Shown here: in pieces, positions 48,425-60,071 of the stretch
Layout of the letters: each line of letters starts with the position of its first letter
Position numbering within the stretch: the stretch's first letter is position 1
Assembly: GCA_022606135.1 (NCBI GenBank)
Contig: JABYQN010000008.1
Location: 2,170,001-2,234,000 of the forward strand
Length of the DNA: 64,000 nucleotides
Direction: 5' to 3'
Origin: Fomes fomentarius
Lineage: Eukaryota > Basidiomycota > Agaricomycetes > Polyporales > Polyporaceae
Notes under the pieces: generated by a model
Told to the model about the DNA's origin: nothing
Databases searched by the model: none
Seen by the model: the letters and a program-made list of their open reading frames with translations, nothing else
Translations under genes and position numbers: made by a program

Positions 48425-51333
48425 GGGAAGTGGACGTGGACGTGGGGGAGAGGGTGGGGCTTAGGTAATACGAGGACGCGAACTTTGAGACAAGACATTG
48501 ACAAGAGGAGGGCTCGGAGCGGAGATCTGCAGATTGCGAAAATCGCTGTGGACTCGGATCGACATCATCGAGATGGCGGCGAGGGTGCAGATCTGTAGCC
48601 GCGCTCAGTCCAGACCCAGCCCCCAGTGGTGGTCCATAACTTTGTGGGGTTCGACGCTGGGGCCTGGGCTCGGAGGCGGATGCAGTCATTTACGATACGC
48701 TGTTAACGGGCTACTGGATACTGGCTGCCAGTGCTGGCTATGTACTGTCCATGCAGCGCGCCCGCAAGCTTCGAGGCCAGATCGACTGTGAGTTTCTAAT
48801 CTAAAGCTATTACCCCCATCGCTCGGGGCTCGTGACATTCATCTTGCTTCTCGTGGGTGCCCAGCGTCCGCCCCTCCAATCCCTAGCTAGCGTACACTGC
48901 ACCCGTCAATCGTCACCCTGCTTGGCAATCCCGAACTATCACCCTCGGAGCCAAGTCTGAAGCATGGAGTTTGAAGCTTGCACACTCGACTGGGTCCCTC
49001 GGTTCGGGCTCGTCGGGACGCGGTACCTGCCTCATTGACATACTCACCTCCGTATCGCCACTCAAGTCGGTGCCAACCCCGGTCTAATCTCGATGTAGAG
49101 CAGGTCGCGTGGGGAGTCGTCGATGGTAGTGAGGAGCCTTCGGTGCACAGTGGTAGGTGCTGGTATTATTTCTGTGCAGTATCATCTTTGTCTCGGACTC
49201 CGCCGCTATAGTCGTCGTCGAGATCATTGAACGTCAAACCTCGAGCTGCGAAAGTTGACGTTGAGTTCTGAAGAGAGGAAAGATGCCTAGGAGGATCCAA
49301 GTTCAGACGAGAGGCATGCAGATGCAAGAGGTGAGCCGCTGTTGGGGCCTCGATAGTGGTTGTCCGCTCAATCTACCCCGTCAGGAGTGTGTGTCCATGT
49401 AGCATACTGTTCTGGACTTCTTTCACGTACTCCAGTGCTACATGGGGAAGCCCGCCGACAAGGCCGCGCTGAGCGCTGATCGCCCCCAGGTATGCGCAGT
49501 GAGGAGGGCGAGGGATCGCGCCCGCGCGTGTGTACATTCCAAGTCGATGGACGGACTGGGAGACGGTGCCTTGTGCTACAGATGCTGCGATGTGATCAGT
49601 GAGTTGCCTTTGAATGCCAGTCACCGTACCTGGCCAGTTCGGGCTTTCCAAGTTCTGTCGAGTCCTCAACTTGAATGCGACATGCAGACCCTGATATCAT
49701 CGTGACACCACGGGGCGACAGAAACTGATATGAAACTTGGTAGAGCACATCGTTACGCTCGATGTTTCCGGGACTATCACTGCAAACAACGAAACAGAGG
49801 CGCCGCACCTGCGCATCGCACGCATGGGTCGATAAGCCCGAGAGGACGGCGGTCCCGACGGGCTGGCTCGGTCGCAGTCACAAGAGCATGCCTTGTGTAC
49901 GTGCCCTGAGGGGCAGCATCCCATTGGTGGCGGGCACGACACGGTCAGAAGGCTTCTTCCACGTCTTCTTCGCGTTGCGGCTTACTTGCGATCCAGTACT
50001 CGGTTGAAGCGGGGGAGGGGCAGTTTAGTTGGGCGAGGGAGGGTCTTTGCTAGAATTGGGTACCGACGGAGCGCCGGAAGTGAGCAGAGGTTCCGCCGCC
50101 GCCACTTGCACGCACGCACCCTAACCCCTAGCTTGTGCATTGATGCGTTGTGGCACTGGAGGATGGATGCTCGGAGATGCTCTCCGACCCGTTCTGGGCA
50201 CTAAACGGGGCGGATGGGGGTGGACTCGTTTGGATGATGCACGTACTACTGTAACATATCTTCGGTGACGATCAGGGTTCTGCGGACGCTATGGCCTAAA
50301 CATAGCGGAAGCAGGCAGCTTAAGGGTATAGGAAACCTACGTGCTTCATACGCCAGTCGAGGCGAAGTGTGGTCTTCTACGGTTCTCCAGACGTTGAGTG
50401 ATCTGCGATGGAGGCTGTACTTCGGACACTGGCATATTGGTACCGTGATGGGTGGGGAGAGGCGATAGAGAAAGGGGGTGGCGAATTGCTTGTCCGAGGA
50501 GGATGAGGGGTGGGATGTGACTTTGAATAATTCCCGAGGGCATTACGGAGGCTCTCAGCAGAACGGCGTATTGATGAGCACCGAAGGGGATTGAAGGATC
50601 TGGGGTAGTGCTGATGTCAGTACGTGTTCACAAAGCGTGTGACAGGTGAGGTACTGCAGCCGCAGACCGACATAGGCGTAGACAGACCTTGATCTTGATT
50701 CGGTTGTAGATTTCAGAGTCAAGTGACAGTCTGAAGAAGGCAAGACTTACTACTAGTAGCGCAACAAGGATAAATGGGAGCATACTTGTTGGACCGCCAC
50801 ATCCGATATGCGTGCCTGCAACACGCTTGGCATGTGATCGTATGCCGCACATATACTCGCTCTTGTCTATCTCCTCGTGAGGCATGACTTCAAGGAGATT
50901 TACATCCTAACGTGGAGTCGTCGTCGTGGCCAAGAACAATACGGTCCGAAACTGGTAATAGAAGCGCCCGTAGAGACTTTACTCTTGTGGCTACCGAGCG
51001 CTTCAACAACGGTTGATTCCGATTCTCATGAACGCCGCCGATATCCTCGCTAGGCTGTACGTTTTCATCGCCCGACCAGTCTGCTATGAGTAATGAGTAT
51101 CTCTTACTGGCGAAGACGTGACCTTGTGGTGGCCATCTTCTGCAGCTTCTTTTCTTCTCCAGAGATCATGTGTCCTGTCCATGTGCACTCCAGCACTGTG
51201 TACTCTCTGCCTATATTCGAGTTGCTCTGTCCATCTTACGTCTCTATCGCTCTGCCATGCCGCACGCTTGATATCCCGCACGCCTGATATCCTCATCCGA
51301 CTACCTCCTGCGCCAAGGACTGCCTCACCGAAG

Positions 51334-52760
51334 ATGAAGATCCTGTCTCTGATCTCCCTTGCGGGAGTGGTCTTTTCACTTCCAGGACTACTATATGCAC
51401 TCCGACTATCCCAGGAAGTCTCTTCGCTCGCCCGGCAGGACAGGAACAATGGCATACACCTTGCGGTCTCTCCCATCTGCGGCCCTCTATCTGGAAGTAC
51501 AGCGGACGTGAATGCTGGTATTGCGCTCAAGCGCATCAAGACGATTGTGGCGTTTGGAGTAAGTCTCCCCTCTTCTTGACTGTGACTTGTAACACACCGA
51601 GGCAGAGTGTTGAACGTTGGATGCTGACCGGTTTTGAATTCACAGGACTCGTATACTGATGGTGGGAGACAGGATGGAGGACCGCTTCCGCCTGCTGTTG
51701 TTGTACCTCCAGACGCAGAGGCTGGAGGACGGTCTACGGATGGGAAAGTTTGGGTCGAGGATCTAGCAGATGATATAGGTGCAAATGTGATGGATTACGC
51801 GGTACGTGCATCAACGTATCAACTTCTCTGCCCTCTGCCCGTTGCTTCAATACCGAGATACGTGTTGTGTCCTTCAGCAATCTGGCGCGTGTACGGATCT
51901 GAGGTTGTGGCCCAGTGCGATCAAGAAGGTGGATTTCGTCGGACAGGGTGCGTGGTCTCAGACTTGGTGGCTGTTCAGGATCGCTGAGGCCATGTCAGTG
52001 GCGACGTTTTTGAATCAGTCCAACGATCTCCACCCTGAGAGCACGTTGTATGCTATTTTCTTTGGGATCAAGTACGTCTTGAACCGTCCTCGTACACTTC
52101 ACACATCTCGCTGACGATCCGTCATGCGCGCATATAGTGACTATGAAAATTCTAAGAGTGAGTCTCTCGTTGTTCCGATCACTCGATCCAAGCCAATCTC
52201 GCACTCGTGCAGCGGACGGTGAAGCCAACTTGCAAGCCGCCGCCCAAGTCATTCTCTCCCAGATACGCATCCTCGCAAGCGCCCCAACCAACGGCCGCTC
52301 CTTCCTCGTTACCGATGTCTACGGCCGCGGCACACACACTCCCGCTGGCGACGCATTCGTGCAGACCATCTTCTCCGGCCTGCACGACCTCCACCGCGGT
52401 ATCAACTCGACCGGTCAAGGCGAGAGCGAGGGAGAGGGGCGGAAGTTGGACGTCGCGTTCGCTGAATTTGCCCGGATCTGGGACGGGGTGCTTGGAGAGG
52501 ATCCAGGGTATGCTGCTTTTGGGTACGCGAGCACGGATGCGTGCATCGTGGATTGTGCGCAGGCGCCGTGTCAGACGGATGGGATGTGCGACGATCCGGA
52601 GCATTATTTTGAGTATATTCCTGGGTGAGTAGCCTCTGCGACAGCGATTGAGCTAGACCGGGATGATATGAGGCGCGCATATAGGCACCCGTCGAAGGAA
52701 GGGATGAGAATTATGGCGGATTATGTAGAGGAGGTGCTCGAGCGATGCGTGGTGGAATGA
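51334..52760 (+). CDS. Secreted SGNH/GDSL-type acyl or acetyl esterase
   Basis: ATG 51334 opens a signal peptide (KILSLISLAGVVFSLPGLLYA). Exon 1 ends at 51558; intron 51559-51645 joins IVAFG to DSYTDGG, giving block I with the nucleophile Ser. Exon 2 ends 51801 (intron 51802-51877), followed by CTDLRLWPSAIKKVDFVGQ. A later splice yields FFGINDYENSK, block III with the GxND Asn, then DGEANLQAAAQVILSQ, FLVTDVYGRG, and after the last intron PGHPSKEGMRIMADY, where the His completes the SGNH set (the Asp of the catalytic pair is three or more residues upstream in this family). TGA at 52758-52760. The pattern fits fungal carbohydrate-esterase-like GDSL proteins (for example CE16), which deacetylate plant polysaccharide fragments; the substrate assignment is inference. 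The 3' half has a decayed tandem copy at 54032-54910. Confidence 0.87.
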
Positions 52761-52955
52761 CCGGTGGAAGTGGCAAAGGTTGGTTGTTTCGTCGGAATCG
52801 CTTGCGATGATATATTCACTAGTAGTGTTTCAGTGAAGGCATGATGTTGTCTACGATCTTGATTCTATGTCCCATAATGGAACGTAGCCTCGCGCTCATC
52901 AGGCAGCGCTGCTGAACCTCAACGGCCTGGCCGTCGAGCCTCCAGTGATACTGGA
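52045..52955 (+). repeat. Tandem duplication, intact unit (hydrolase 3' half)
   Basis: From TTGTATGCTATTTTCTTTGG inside the hydrolase gene to CCAGTGATACTGGAGATAG past its stop. It aligns with 54032-54910 in the same orientation, including introns and the 3' flank. Confidence 0.75.
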
Positions 52956-53217
52956 GATAGATACAGGCAATAAGCGCTACTGGCGCAAACGAAAATGGGG
53001 TGCAAGAAATCACGGCGATATACAGAGACGGCTTTGGTCGTGGCCATGGAATTCCCTTCCTTCGTCTGCAGCACCAATAACGAGATTCTGAACCGTATAA
53101 CGCCTGAAGACGGGGTCAGAACATCGGACAAACTCAAACGCGAGGTAATGACCTCGACCTCCCAAGATGAGAGCGCGCACCTTGCGCGTTCCGGGCCCCA
53201 ATCCCGGTACTGTTCCC

Positions 53218-53745
53218 TCAATGGAACCCTGCATACCAACAGGGTTGTTTCTGCAGAGCTCTGGACAGCTCCGAGATCACATCGTCGGAAGGTTGAGTAC
53301 CCAAGTACTGGCATTTATCGAGGCTCAGTTTACCCGGGTCCACCTCAAACATCTTGGCAATAGGAATGATGTGGATGCCATCCGCAGAGCCCGATGAGAG
53401 TCGCACCATCCGAAGACTCGAAAGTCCAAGATCGTGGAGCCGTGGACGAAGTCCTTGAAGATGTCCCATTGCTGCTTCGAGTAGGTGTGAATAATCTCGG
53501 TGGCTCAGATCGCGAAGCCCCTCCTTCGAAAGCTTGCATGTGTGGATCCAGTTTGGGTTACGAGCCAAAGGGCCAGCCTCCCCAGTCTCCAACGCCTTCT
53601 TCATCATCGCGGCGCAAATGCGCACGTCGAACCGAAATCCATAGTACCACCAAACGGGCCACGGCTGCGGGTTGGTCTCGGACTCATCATGATCAGAGTC
53701 CGAGTAGTCATAGTCGAGCCCGTTGACATCGTGTTCGTGATCCAT
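53218..53745 (-). CDS. Unrecognised small acidic-N-terminal protein
   Basis: I do not recognise this gene. A single frame of 175 codons runs from ATG 53745 to TGA 53218. Residues 1-25 are Asp/His/Glu-rich, followed by an aromatic stretch (PWPVWWYYGFRF) and a helical remainder (AAMMKKALETGEAGPLA, HLLEAAMGHLQGLRPRLHDLGL). A TATATAG box on the minus strand lies about 60-70 bp upstream of the ATG, near 53805-53813, supporting a real promoter. The gene could continue by splicing into 52960-53220, where a further coding-like minus frame exists, but I found no clean junction. It lies between the two units of the hydrolase 3' duplication and in the opposite direction. Confidence 0.5.
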   Translation of the reverse strand: MDHEHDVNGLDYDYSDSDHDESETNPQPWPVWWYYGFRFDVRICAAMMKKALETGEAGPLARNPNWIHTCKLSKEGLRDLSHRDYSHLLEAAMGHLQGLRPRLHDLGLSSLRMVRLSSGSADGIHIIPIAKMFEVDPGKLSLDKCQYLGTQPSDDVISELSRALQKQPCWYAGFH

Positions 53746-54031
53746 GGTGAGTAGAAGCGAGGATAATGACTGAGTTGCAGGGCGATTAATTGCAAGCCAG
53801 TTGCCTCTATATAGGCCTCACACAGCCGGAACATGTGCTGTCGATTAGCCGACATGCGGCGCACACAGCTGTTCGAGGCCTCGGAGCTATCCAATCATCA
53901 TCAAACACGACGAGGTCTAGACGTCTAGAGCTAGAGAGGACGCAGCGTTGCAGAGGCGAGGGTGCTCACCCGGTACTCGCATATCGGACGGACATCCGAC
54001 GTCTTGCATCAGTCCCGGTGCGAACTCGATC

Positions 54032-54910
54032 TTGTATGCTATCTTCTCTGGGATCAAGCAAGTACGTCTTAAACTTTCCGTGTCTTCACGCAGCTCGCTG
54101 ACGATGTATCAACCGTGGATATAGTGATTATCGAAGCTCTATAAGTGGGTCCCTCGTTGCCTGATCCACTTGCCGAATGATCCAAGCTAATCGCATACGT
54201 ACAGCAGACGGCGAGGCCAATTTGCAAGCGGCCGCCCAAGTCATTCTCTCTCAGAAACGTATCCTCGTAAGCGCCCCCAACCAATTGCAACGGCCGCTGC
54301 TTCCTCGTCTACGGCCGCGGCACACATCTCGCTTGCGACCCATTCGTCGAGACCATCTTCTCCGGCCTGCACGACCTCCAACGTGGTATCAACTCGACCA
54401 GTCAAGGCGAGAGCGAGGAAAGGGGCCAAAGCTGAACGTCGCGTTCGCCGAGTTCTCCCGGTTCTGGGGATACGCCCTGTTTGGGTACGGGAGCTGAGCG
54501 CAGATGCATGCATGCATCGTGGACTGTGCACAGGAGTCGTGTCGAACGGATGGGACGTGCGACGATCCGGAGCATTATTTCGAGTATATCCATGGGTGAG
54601 TATTCTCTGATACTGTGCTAGACGAGGATGACTTGGGGAGGCACGCATATAGGCACCCGTCGAAGGAAGGGATGAGAATCATAGCAGATTATGTGCTCGA
54701 GCGATGTGTGGCATGGGTGACCGAGTATGGAAGTAAGAAAGATAAGTTTGTTGATATGACGAAATCGCCTAATGTAATCACTGATAGTGTTTCATGACAG
54801 CAGTTTTGTCTACGATATCTAGGCTGGTTTTCATCTACGGAACGAATCGCGCTCAGTAGGCGATGCTGCTGACTCCCAACGGAGCTTCCAGTGATATTTG
54901 AGACAGGTGA
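54032..54910 (+). pseudogene. Decayed tandem copy of the hydrolase 3' half
   Basis: Matches 52045-52955 in order: the ATCTTCTCTGGGATCAAG exon end, the GACGGCGAGGCCAATTTGCAAGC exon start, LNVAFAEF, CDDPEHYFEY and HPSKEGMRI blocks. The exon with the nucleophile Ser (block I) is absent and the exons contain indels and stops, for example after the block ending FGYGS near 54497. It is therefore a 5'-truncated pseudogene. Homology continues past the stop into the 3' flank, showing a DNA-level duplication that kept introns. Confidence 0.85.
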
Positions 54911-55373
54911 GTCTCTAGGCAGTCAACATCTGTGATCGTGGTCATCATATCGCGTAGGCTTGCTTCTGCGATGAAAGACGGGGATGTCTGCGGCCTGTCC
55001 CCACCTACTCTGATGGTTGTAGTCTTCTAGCCGGGATCTCCGTCTCATGAATACCGTCAAGGCTCTAACAACCCACTCATGCAACGTGGGCTTGCACAGT
55101 GGCAGTATCTCGGGAAGCACACTGACTGACCCACGCGGGTGGTGCGTGAACGTTGACATACGACTTGTCGACAGCTGACATGGATAGCAAGACTGCGACT
55201 TAGATAGTGGGATTGCTACGCTATCGGCAATCCTCAACTCCAATGTTCATCGTCCTTCTCGTCGTACAAGGACAGCATAGCAACTCCATACTACTTACAC
55301 TGCGCATAGAGCGCTGATTGTGGATGATAAATAGGTTAGAATCGTCTCTTGCTTCGAAGCCCACCTATCTCTC

Positions 55374-56334
55374 ATGTCGTCTCCTTCCAGCGTCGCCGAT
55401 AACATTGAAAGCACTAAGGAACCAATACCGGGCCTGCCGTCCACCGTGTTCGGGACGCGGCGGTTCTGCATGTCGCAGGAGGTCACTGCAACAGTGACGA
55501 TCACACGGAAGATAGAGGTTCCCTCCACGCCCATTGTCTCTGTCTCCGTCAGAGTCGAGTCCATTGTCACAACTTTGACCTCCACAGTAACGGAATATAT
55601 CTACAAACCGTCCGGTTCTTCCTCATCTTCGCAAGACGTACGGTCACACTCAGCTCAATTTCTGCACACGGGGATGATCATGGGTATCACAGTCTCTGCC
55701 GTTTTTGCGGCGGGTTTGGGTATCGCGATTATGATCTGCTATTTACGACGCAAACGTCGTGGGGAGCCATTCGTGGGAAGGTCCTTACTATGGCGCGGTA
55801 CCAGTATGTCGTCTTTATTAATTGTTTTCCCACTTTCTTGATGCTCATCTACTCTGCTTTGAAAGGACATCGCTCATCAGTCGACTCTCAATCTCCACTT
55901 TGCTCTCAACCACGGGCATCCTGTCTACCTACGCACGAGCATGCGCCTTTATCTCAAAGCGCTCCCAGGAGCAAGAGAGAATCAATTACTGTCAGGTCAC
56001 CTATTGATGCGGACCTGGAGCGCGATGATCCCGACACCAGTGGAACACATCGCTCTGGGAGCTCCGGTGTCCCATCATTCACCAACGCCACAGCACACTC
56101 TCCTGACTCGGACGCACCTCCGTTTTACACAAGGTGCACGTGCAATCTTCCTCGTGCGCACGAGAACTTGGTGCATGCATCTTTCGATGGAGTCGCTGAA
56201 CGCCACTGGGGGGAAATGGTGTTGGTGGGAGTGTTCCTGCTTCCAATGCTCCGTTGGAGGATCATGATGCACGGAGTGAGATTGGTTCTGTTCCTTCTAG
56301 TGTCCCTCCACCGTACTCGGAAGCATCGACTTGA
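55374..56334 (+). CDS. Ser/Thr-rich single-pass membrane protein with PPPY tail, copy A (apparent frameshift)
   Basis: Exon 1 (55374-55803) encodes a Ser/Thr/Val-rich ectodomain of about 100 residues, a membrane helix at about 101-123 (MIMGITVSAVFAAGLGIAIM) and a YLRRKRRG stop-transfer. Intron 55804-55865 (GTATGT...AG, 62 bp) joins in frame to a Ser/Pro-rich tail containing SPDSDAPPFY. The tail frame then diverges: the family ending APLEDHDARSEIG...SVPPPYSEAST (stop 56332-56334) is in another phase, and the shift is explained by one missing G in the six-G run at 56208-56213. Without correction the frame runs on to 56350. No signal peptide is obvious, so a signal-anchor topology is likely. PPPY could recruit WW-domain proteins such as Rsp5-type ligases (family knowledge; function here inferred). 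Confidence 0.7.
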
Positions 56335-56345
56335 CTTGACAGAGA

Positions 56346-58448
56346 AATGACGAGACGGCGGGTACTAGCTAACATTGTGTTCCTTATTTCCCAGTTGCAA
56401 TTGACTATAGTACGGGGATCTGAACTTGGTAGTGAGCTCGATGTATGATCATATCTTGAGATCTACTGGATACTGGGCTGTGCATGATGTTGACTTCAAC
56501 TCCATTCCCTAATCCTGCATGTACCACTAGTACTACTAAGGCTGGTATCCCTGCTGTAGTCAACTATCAGTTACTGAGGAACATTGATCTACCAGGTAGT
56601 CCCTTTTTTCCCGGTGAAGTTGAAACTGCGATCACTGGGTCAAACTTCATGGGCGTTCGGGTTGTAGAGGCCCGTGTGCGTCTGATGAGTCTGAAAGCGG
56701 TAACGGAAGCGCCTGCCAACACATCAGGGCAGGCGTAGATGATGAGGCGCTCCTGTCACGCCACCTAGTAGTACTACGCTCACCTACAGTCCTTGAATCT
56801 TCGTATTGAGTTCTTGTCGTTCTCAGAGCAGCATCCCATTCTTCTTCGCATGGCGAGGCGATACCTCAAGTGGCAGCGAGCATGTTCTCAGCACTGTGCC
56901 GATGGCTATGGGACACCCACTTCATCGGCTGAAAGACCGGTTGCTACGCCATCCATATCCAACTGTAGCGGCTCGGGCTCCCCAGGATGAGTGAGCTGAA
57001 CTCTTGCGACTGCGGAGCTTTCGAAGAGGTGAGATAGGGCGGTATGGAGGCAGAAAAGGAGCTGGACTGGTTAGTACGGATGCGACTGCACCGCGTCGCA
57101 TGGATAGGGTGTCGTCGTCTCTGTTGCATTCTTGGGTGAGTGGTTTGTTTTACGTCTACTGGATTCCTGCGAGCAGGAAGACCGCAAGGGTGAGTGCAAG
57201 CCACATATAGCTTTGCCAGCACAAGCGTACGCACGGGGACCCACTTACTGCTTGGCGGAGAAGGCAGAACATCGTGTGGGGTGCACTTGTAGGGTTTGGA
57301 TGTTGAATGCACTGTTGTGTATACCAAGGGCCAAATCAAACGGCATCGCAGTGTTCAGCTGCCTTTGCTTCTTCGCCGACCCTCCATTGTGACCCAGAGT
57401 TGGCGTCACATCCGTCAAGGAGGTCGGAACACCGATCTCGGATCCTGCACAGGTACTGACTGATACTGTATCAGGCACTGGCCTAAAAGCAGATTCCCGG
57501 TCCGCATGTAAAACAAGTCTGGTCGGGGGTCACAGCAATACGTCGACTTGAAGCCTAGTGCGGTACGTTCAACTGCATAGATGTAGCGAGCATGAGCTAC
57601 AATTTCCTTGCGCATCATGCGTTGGGACACGATCCTCTCTTGCCGTGACGCTCCTGCGTGAGGCCTTTAGAGAGACCCCACTCGAGATTCATGACAGTTG
57701 ACACTTAGTCATAGGATGTGATAGGAAAGAGACGGTGAGTACACGCAAAGATTGATTGTGGACGGAGTGGATTCAGGATTGCACCGTAATTCCACCATCC
57801 AGGGAGACGTACTCAGACGGGTTCTCCTTGTGTGTGTTTCATCGAGCTGAAGGAGGACACGTGGCTGATTTTACTTATCGTTCTATCAGAGAAGTTCGAT
57901 GCCAGTGATCGAATTCGACAATCAGAATCGGAACTTATAGCCATTTACCATGTTTCGCTATTCATCTTTGTGCGTCCTTTCGCTTTAGTATCGTTCTCCA
58001 TGCACAATGGAAGCCACGAAGGTGATGCCGTGTCAGGCATGTAGTGAATCTATGTCACGCTGTCGTGAGTCGTCCTGGTGGTATCCCTCCATCATCCCAT
58101 GGCGCTCACATCCTCCGATCTTCGACGTGGGACTCGGAGTTTTACCAGCATCGCCTCTTGCTGGAGCTTCAGTCCCTCTGCTCCTCGGCCTCTTCAATCT
58201 TTGGGTGCAATGTGGGCAAGCACCGCAACGATGGTGGACAGCAGCCGCGAGCCGCGACATACCGACATAGCCTCGAAACTCAACTCCACGGTTGACAACT
58301 TTAAGAATAAAGACGCTTCTTCGTTCTCGCACTGGCTTGGTACCTACTCATTCCCTCGCCTCCTCCGGCACCACTTCGTCTAGTTCAAATCTCACACTAT
58401 ATTCCTGAACCTCTAAACCAGACATCACCCTTCGCTCAGGAAGCACGC
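56346..58448. other. Intergenic region in the membrane-protein array
   Basis: About 2.1 kb with only short frames. Nothing links to a membrane segment or PPPY tail, although Ser/Thr-rich fragments near 56490-56740 and 58040-58380 could be eroded family members. Confidence 0.4.
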
Positions 58449-59694
58449 ATGAATTCTTCTTGTCATTTCGTGTCACGACTACGACTACCCCGTATATCGA
58501 CCTACTGCCTCCTGTTGGTGGCACTGATCGCCCGTGCCCGTGCTGAAGATCTGGCGATCACAATGTCGAGCTCCGATCCTCGCACCCACTGTGCACCAAG
58601 TATGATTCCTTGGCAAGGCAGACAAGGCGCGCCTACCATACCAACTACAATCAGGGGGGGCTGGGATTCCTGGGGAGGAAGCAATTGCAGCTTTCCGTCC
58701 TCGTATGTGTTCGTCAACCTGGTTGTGTCATCAATTATTGAGCTCGTGCCATCTAAATGGCGTCAGGTTACCAGCTACTACCGGTACCCGGCCACTAGCA
58801 TTTCTCACAACCACCACCACCACCGCTTCGACACCTACAATCACGTTACCACCTACAACTGCTTCGACACCTACAACTACCATCGTGGTACAAACCGAAG
58901 CCGACACCCATCAGAACTCATTAAGCATGGGTGCGATGGCCGGAATCTCCATAGGAGCTGGGCTCGCTGTGCTTGCGCTTGCGGGCCTATCCATCACTCT
59001 TGTCCTCAGGCGGAGTCGGATGCGATCGAGGCGGGACCAAGATTCTGAGGCTATTTCCGGTACGTATTCTGAATTCCCGCCGTCACGACCCAATATCACT
59101 CAGCCTACAACTCTTGCAAATCTTTACAGCACCCTCCGACACGGACACCGCAGAGCGCCGGCGGCCAAGAAACCTCATCACACCCTTCATGCAGTGGCGT
59201 TCTCGTCCTCTACAATCGTCTACTTCGCTCACTAAGGCGATTATCCGGTCAAGTAGCTTGCGGTTGCAGGCCAATGGGTCAGGTCCGCATCTGGCGCAGG
59301 CTGAAGTGGACCAGAGAAGCTCCTCTACGGCATCGCGGCTTGTATTGGCACCCGAGTCGGCAGTGCCTGCCCTCGAACCCCCAACGGAGCCCCCCAGGAG
59401 TTGCCATCTCGCTCGCGCAAGGGTGACCCCTCAGTAGCTGTCTCGCCACGTCGTCCTACCACACCAGGCGATGCCCTTCCTTCGCATCCTCCAGCCGAGC
59501 GGATTCTGGATGCAGCACTGTCCGAGCTAGAAGAGGGACCTTATGCGACCGCTGACGCTGAGCATCCGGCAGGAGTCGAGTGGTCTGTGGAGGACGGTTC
59601 GCGAAGACCGAGACCCCATAGTGGAGCTGTCTGGTGGGATGCTGAGAGCGACTCTATCCCATCGACGCTACCGCCTCCGTATTCACGGACTTGA
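58449..59694 (+). CDS. Ser/Thr-rich single-pass membrane protein with PPPY tail, copy B (apparent frameshift)
   Basis: ATG 58449 with a cleavable-type signal peptide (RISTYCLLLVALIARARA). Exons 58449-58702, 58767-59059 and 59130 onward, with introns of 64 and 70 bp. The ectodomain has an SWGGSNCSFPSS segment then a Thr-rich mucin-like stalk (repeated TTASTPT). The membrane helix is MAGISIGAGLAVLALAGLSITLVL, followed by RRSRMRSRR. The tail runs ...PESAVPALEPPTEPP, where a six-C run (59390-59395) needs one more C to continue as ELPSRSRKGDPSV and reach ESDSIPSTLPPPYSRT (stop 59692-59694). Otherwise it stops at 59437 without the PPPY motif. Relative to copy C, which reads EPPQEP at this point, the loss of one C is the simplest explanation: real mutation or sequencing error. 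Confidence 0.75.
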
Positions 59695-60071
59695 CTCAGG
59701 ATCGTCTCGTTGTCGCAATGCCCTTGTTTCGCCTGAACTATTTGATCGCCGTCGCCGGGACAGGACGATTTTAGCTCTAATAATATATGTAGAAGTTCGG
59801 TGCTTACCTATCTCACGCCTATGTGGCATAGACTCTATACGAAGACTATTATCATCAAAAGGAAGATAAGGTGATCGCTGCGGCACAGACGGGCGGCGAC
59901 GTCGGCCTGCAATCCCTCCCAACCCAACCCACGTCTTTTTGATCTCCTCCCAGGCCCTATGACCCTTATATGAGGGTATCCCAGTTCTCACTCTTTTAAC
60001 CTGCTATCCAATTCAATTCATCCATCTCTACGTTCCTATCGCTCGCCGGTCCTGCGGAGCAGGTTCACGCC

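Larger units (their letters stand above)
37690..51333. other. Long region (about 13.6 kb) with no supportable gene
   Basis: No ORF longer than about 150 codons, no splice-joined coding blocks, no tRNA-like or rRNA-like sequence that I could recognise. 38000-38640 is strongly pyrimidine-rich on the plus strand. Microsatellites are scattered throughout (listed separately for the clearest). It lies between the 5' end of the transcription factor gene and the 5' end of the hydrolase gene, so it may include long upstream control regions or non-coding RNAs. Confidence 0.6.

Noticed and set aside
50108..50130. Telomere-like CCCTAACCCCTA
   Set aside because: Fewer than two units; chance level in a C-rich region.
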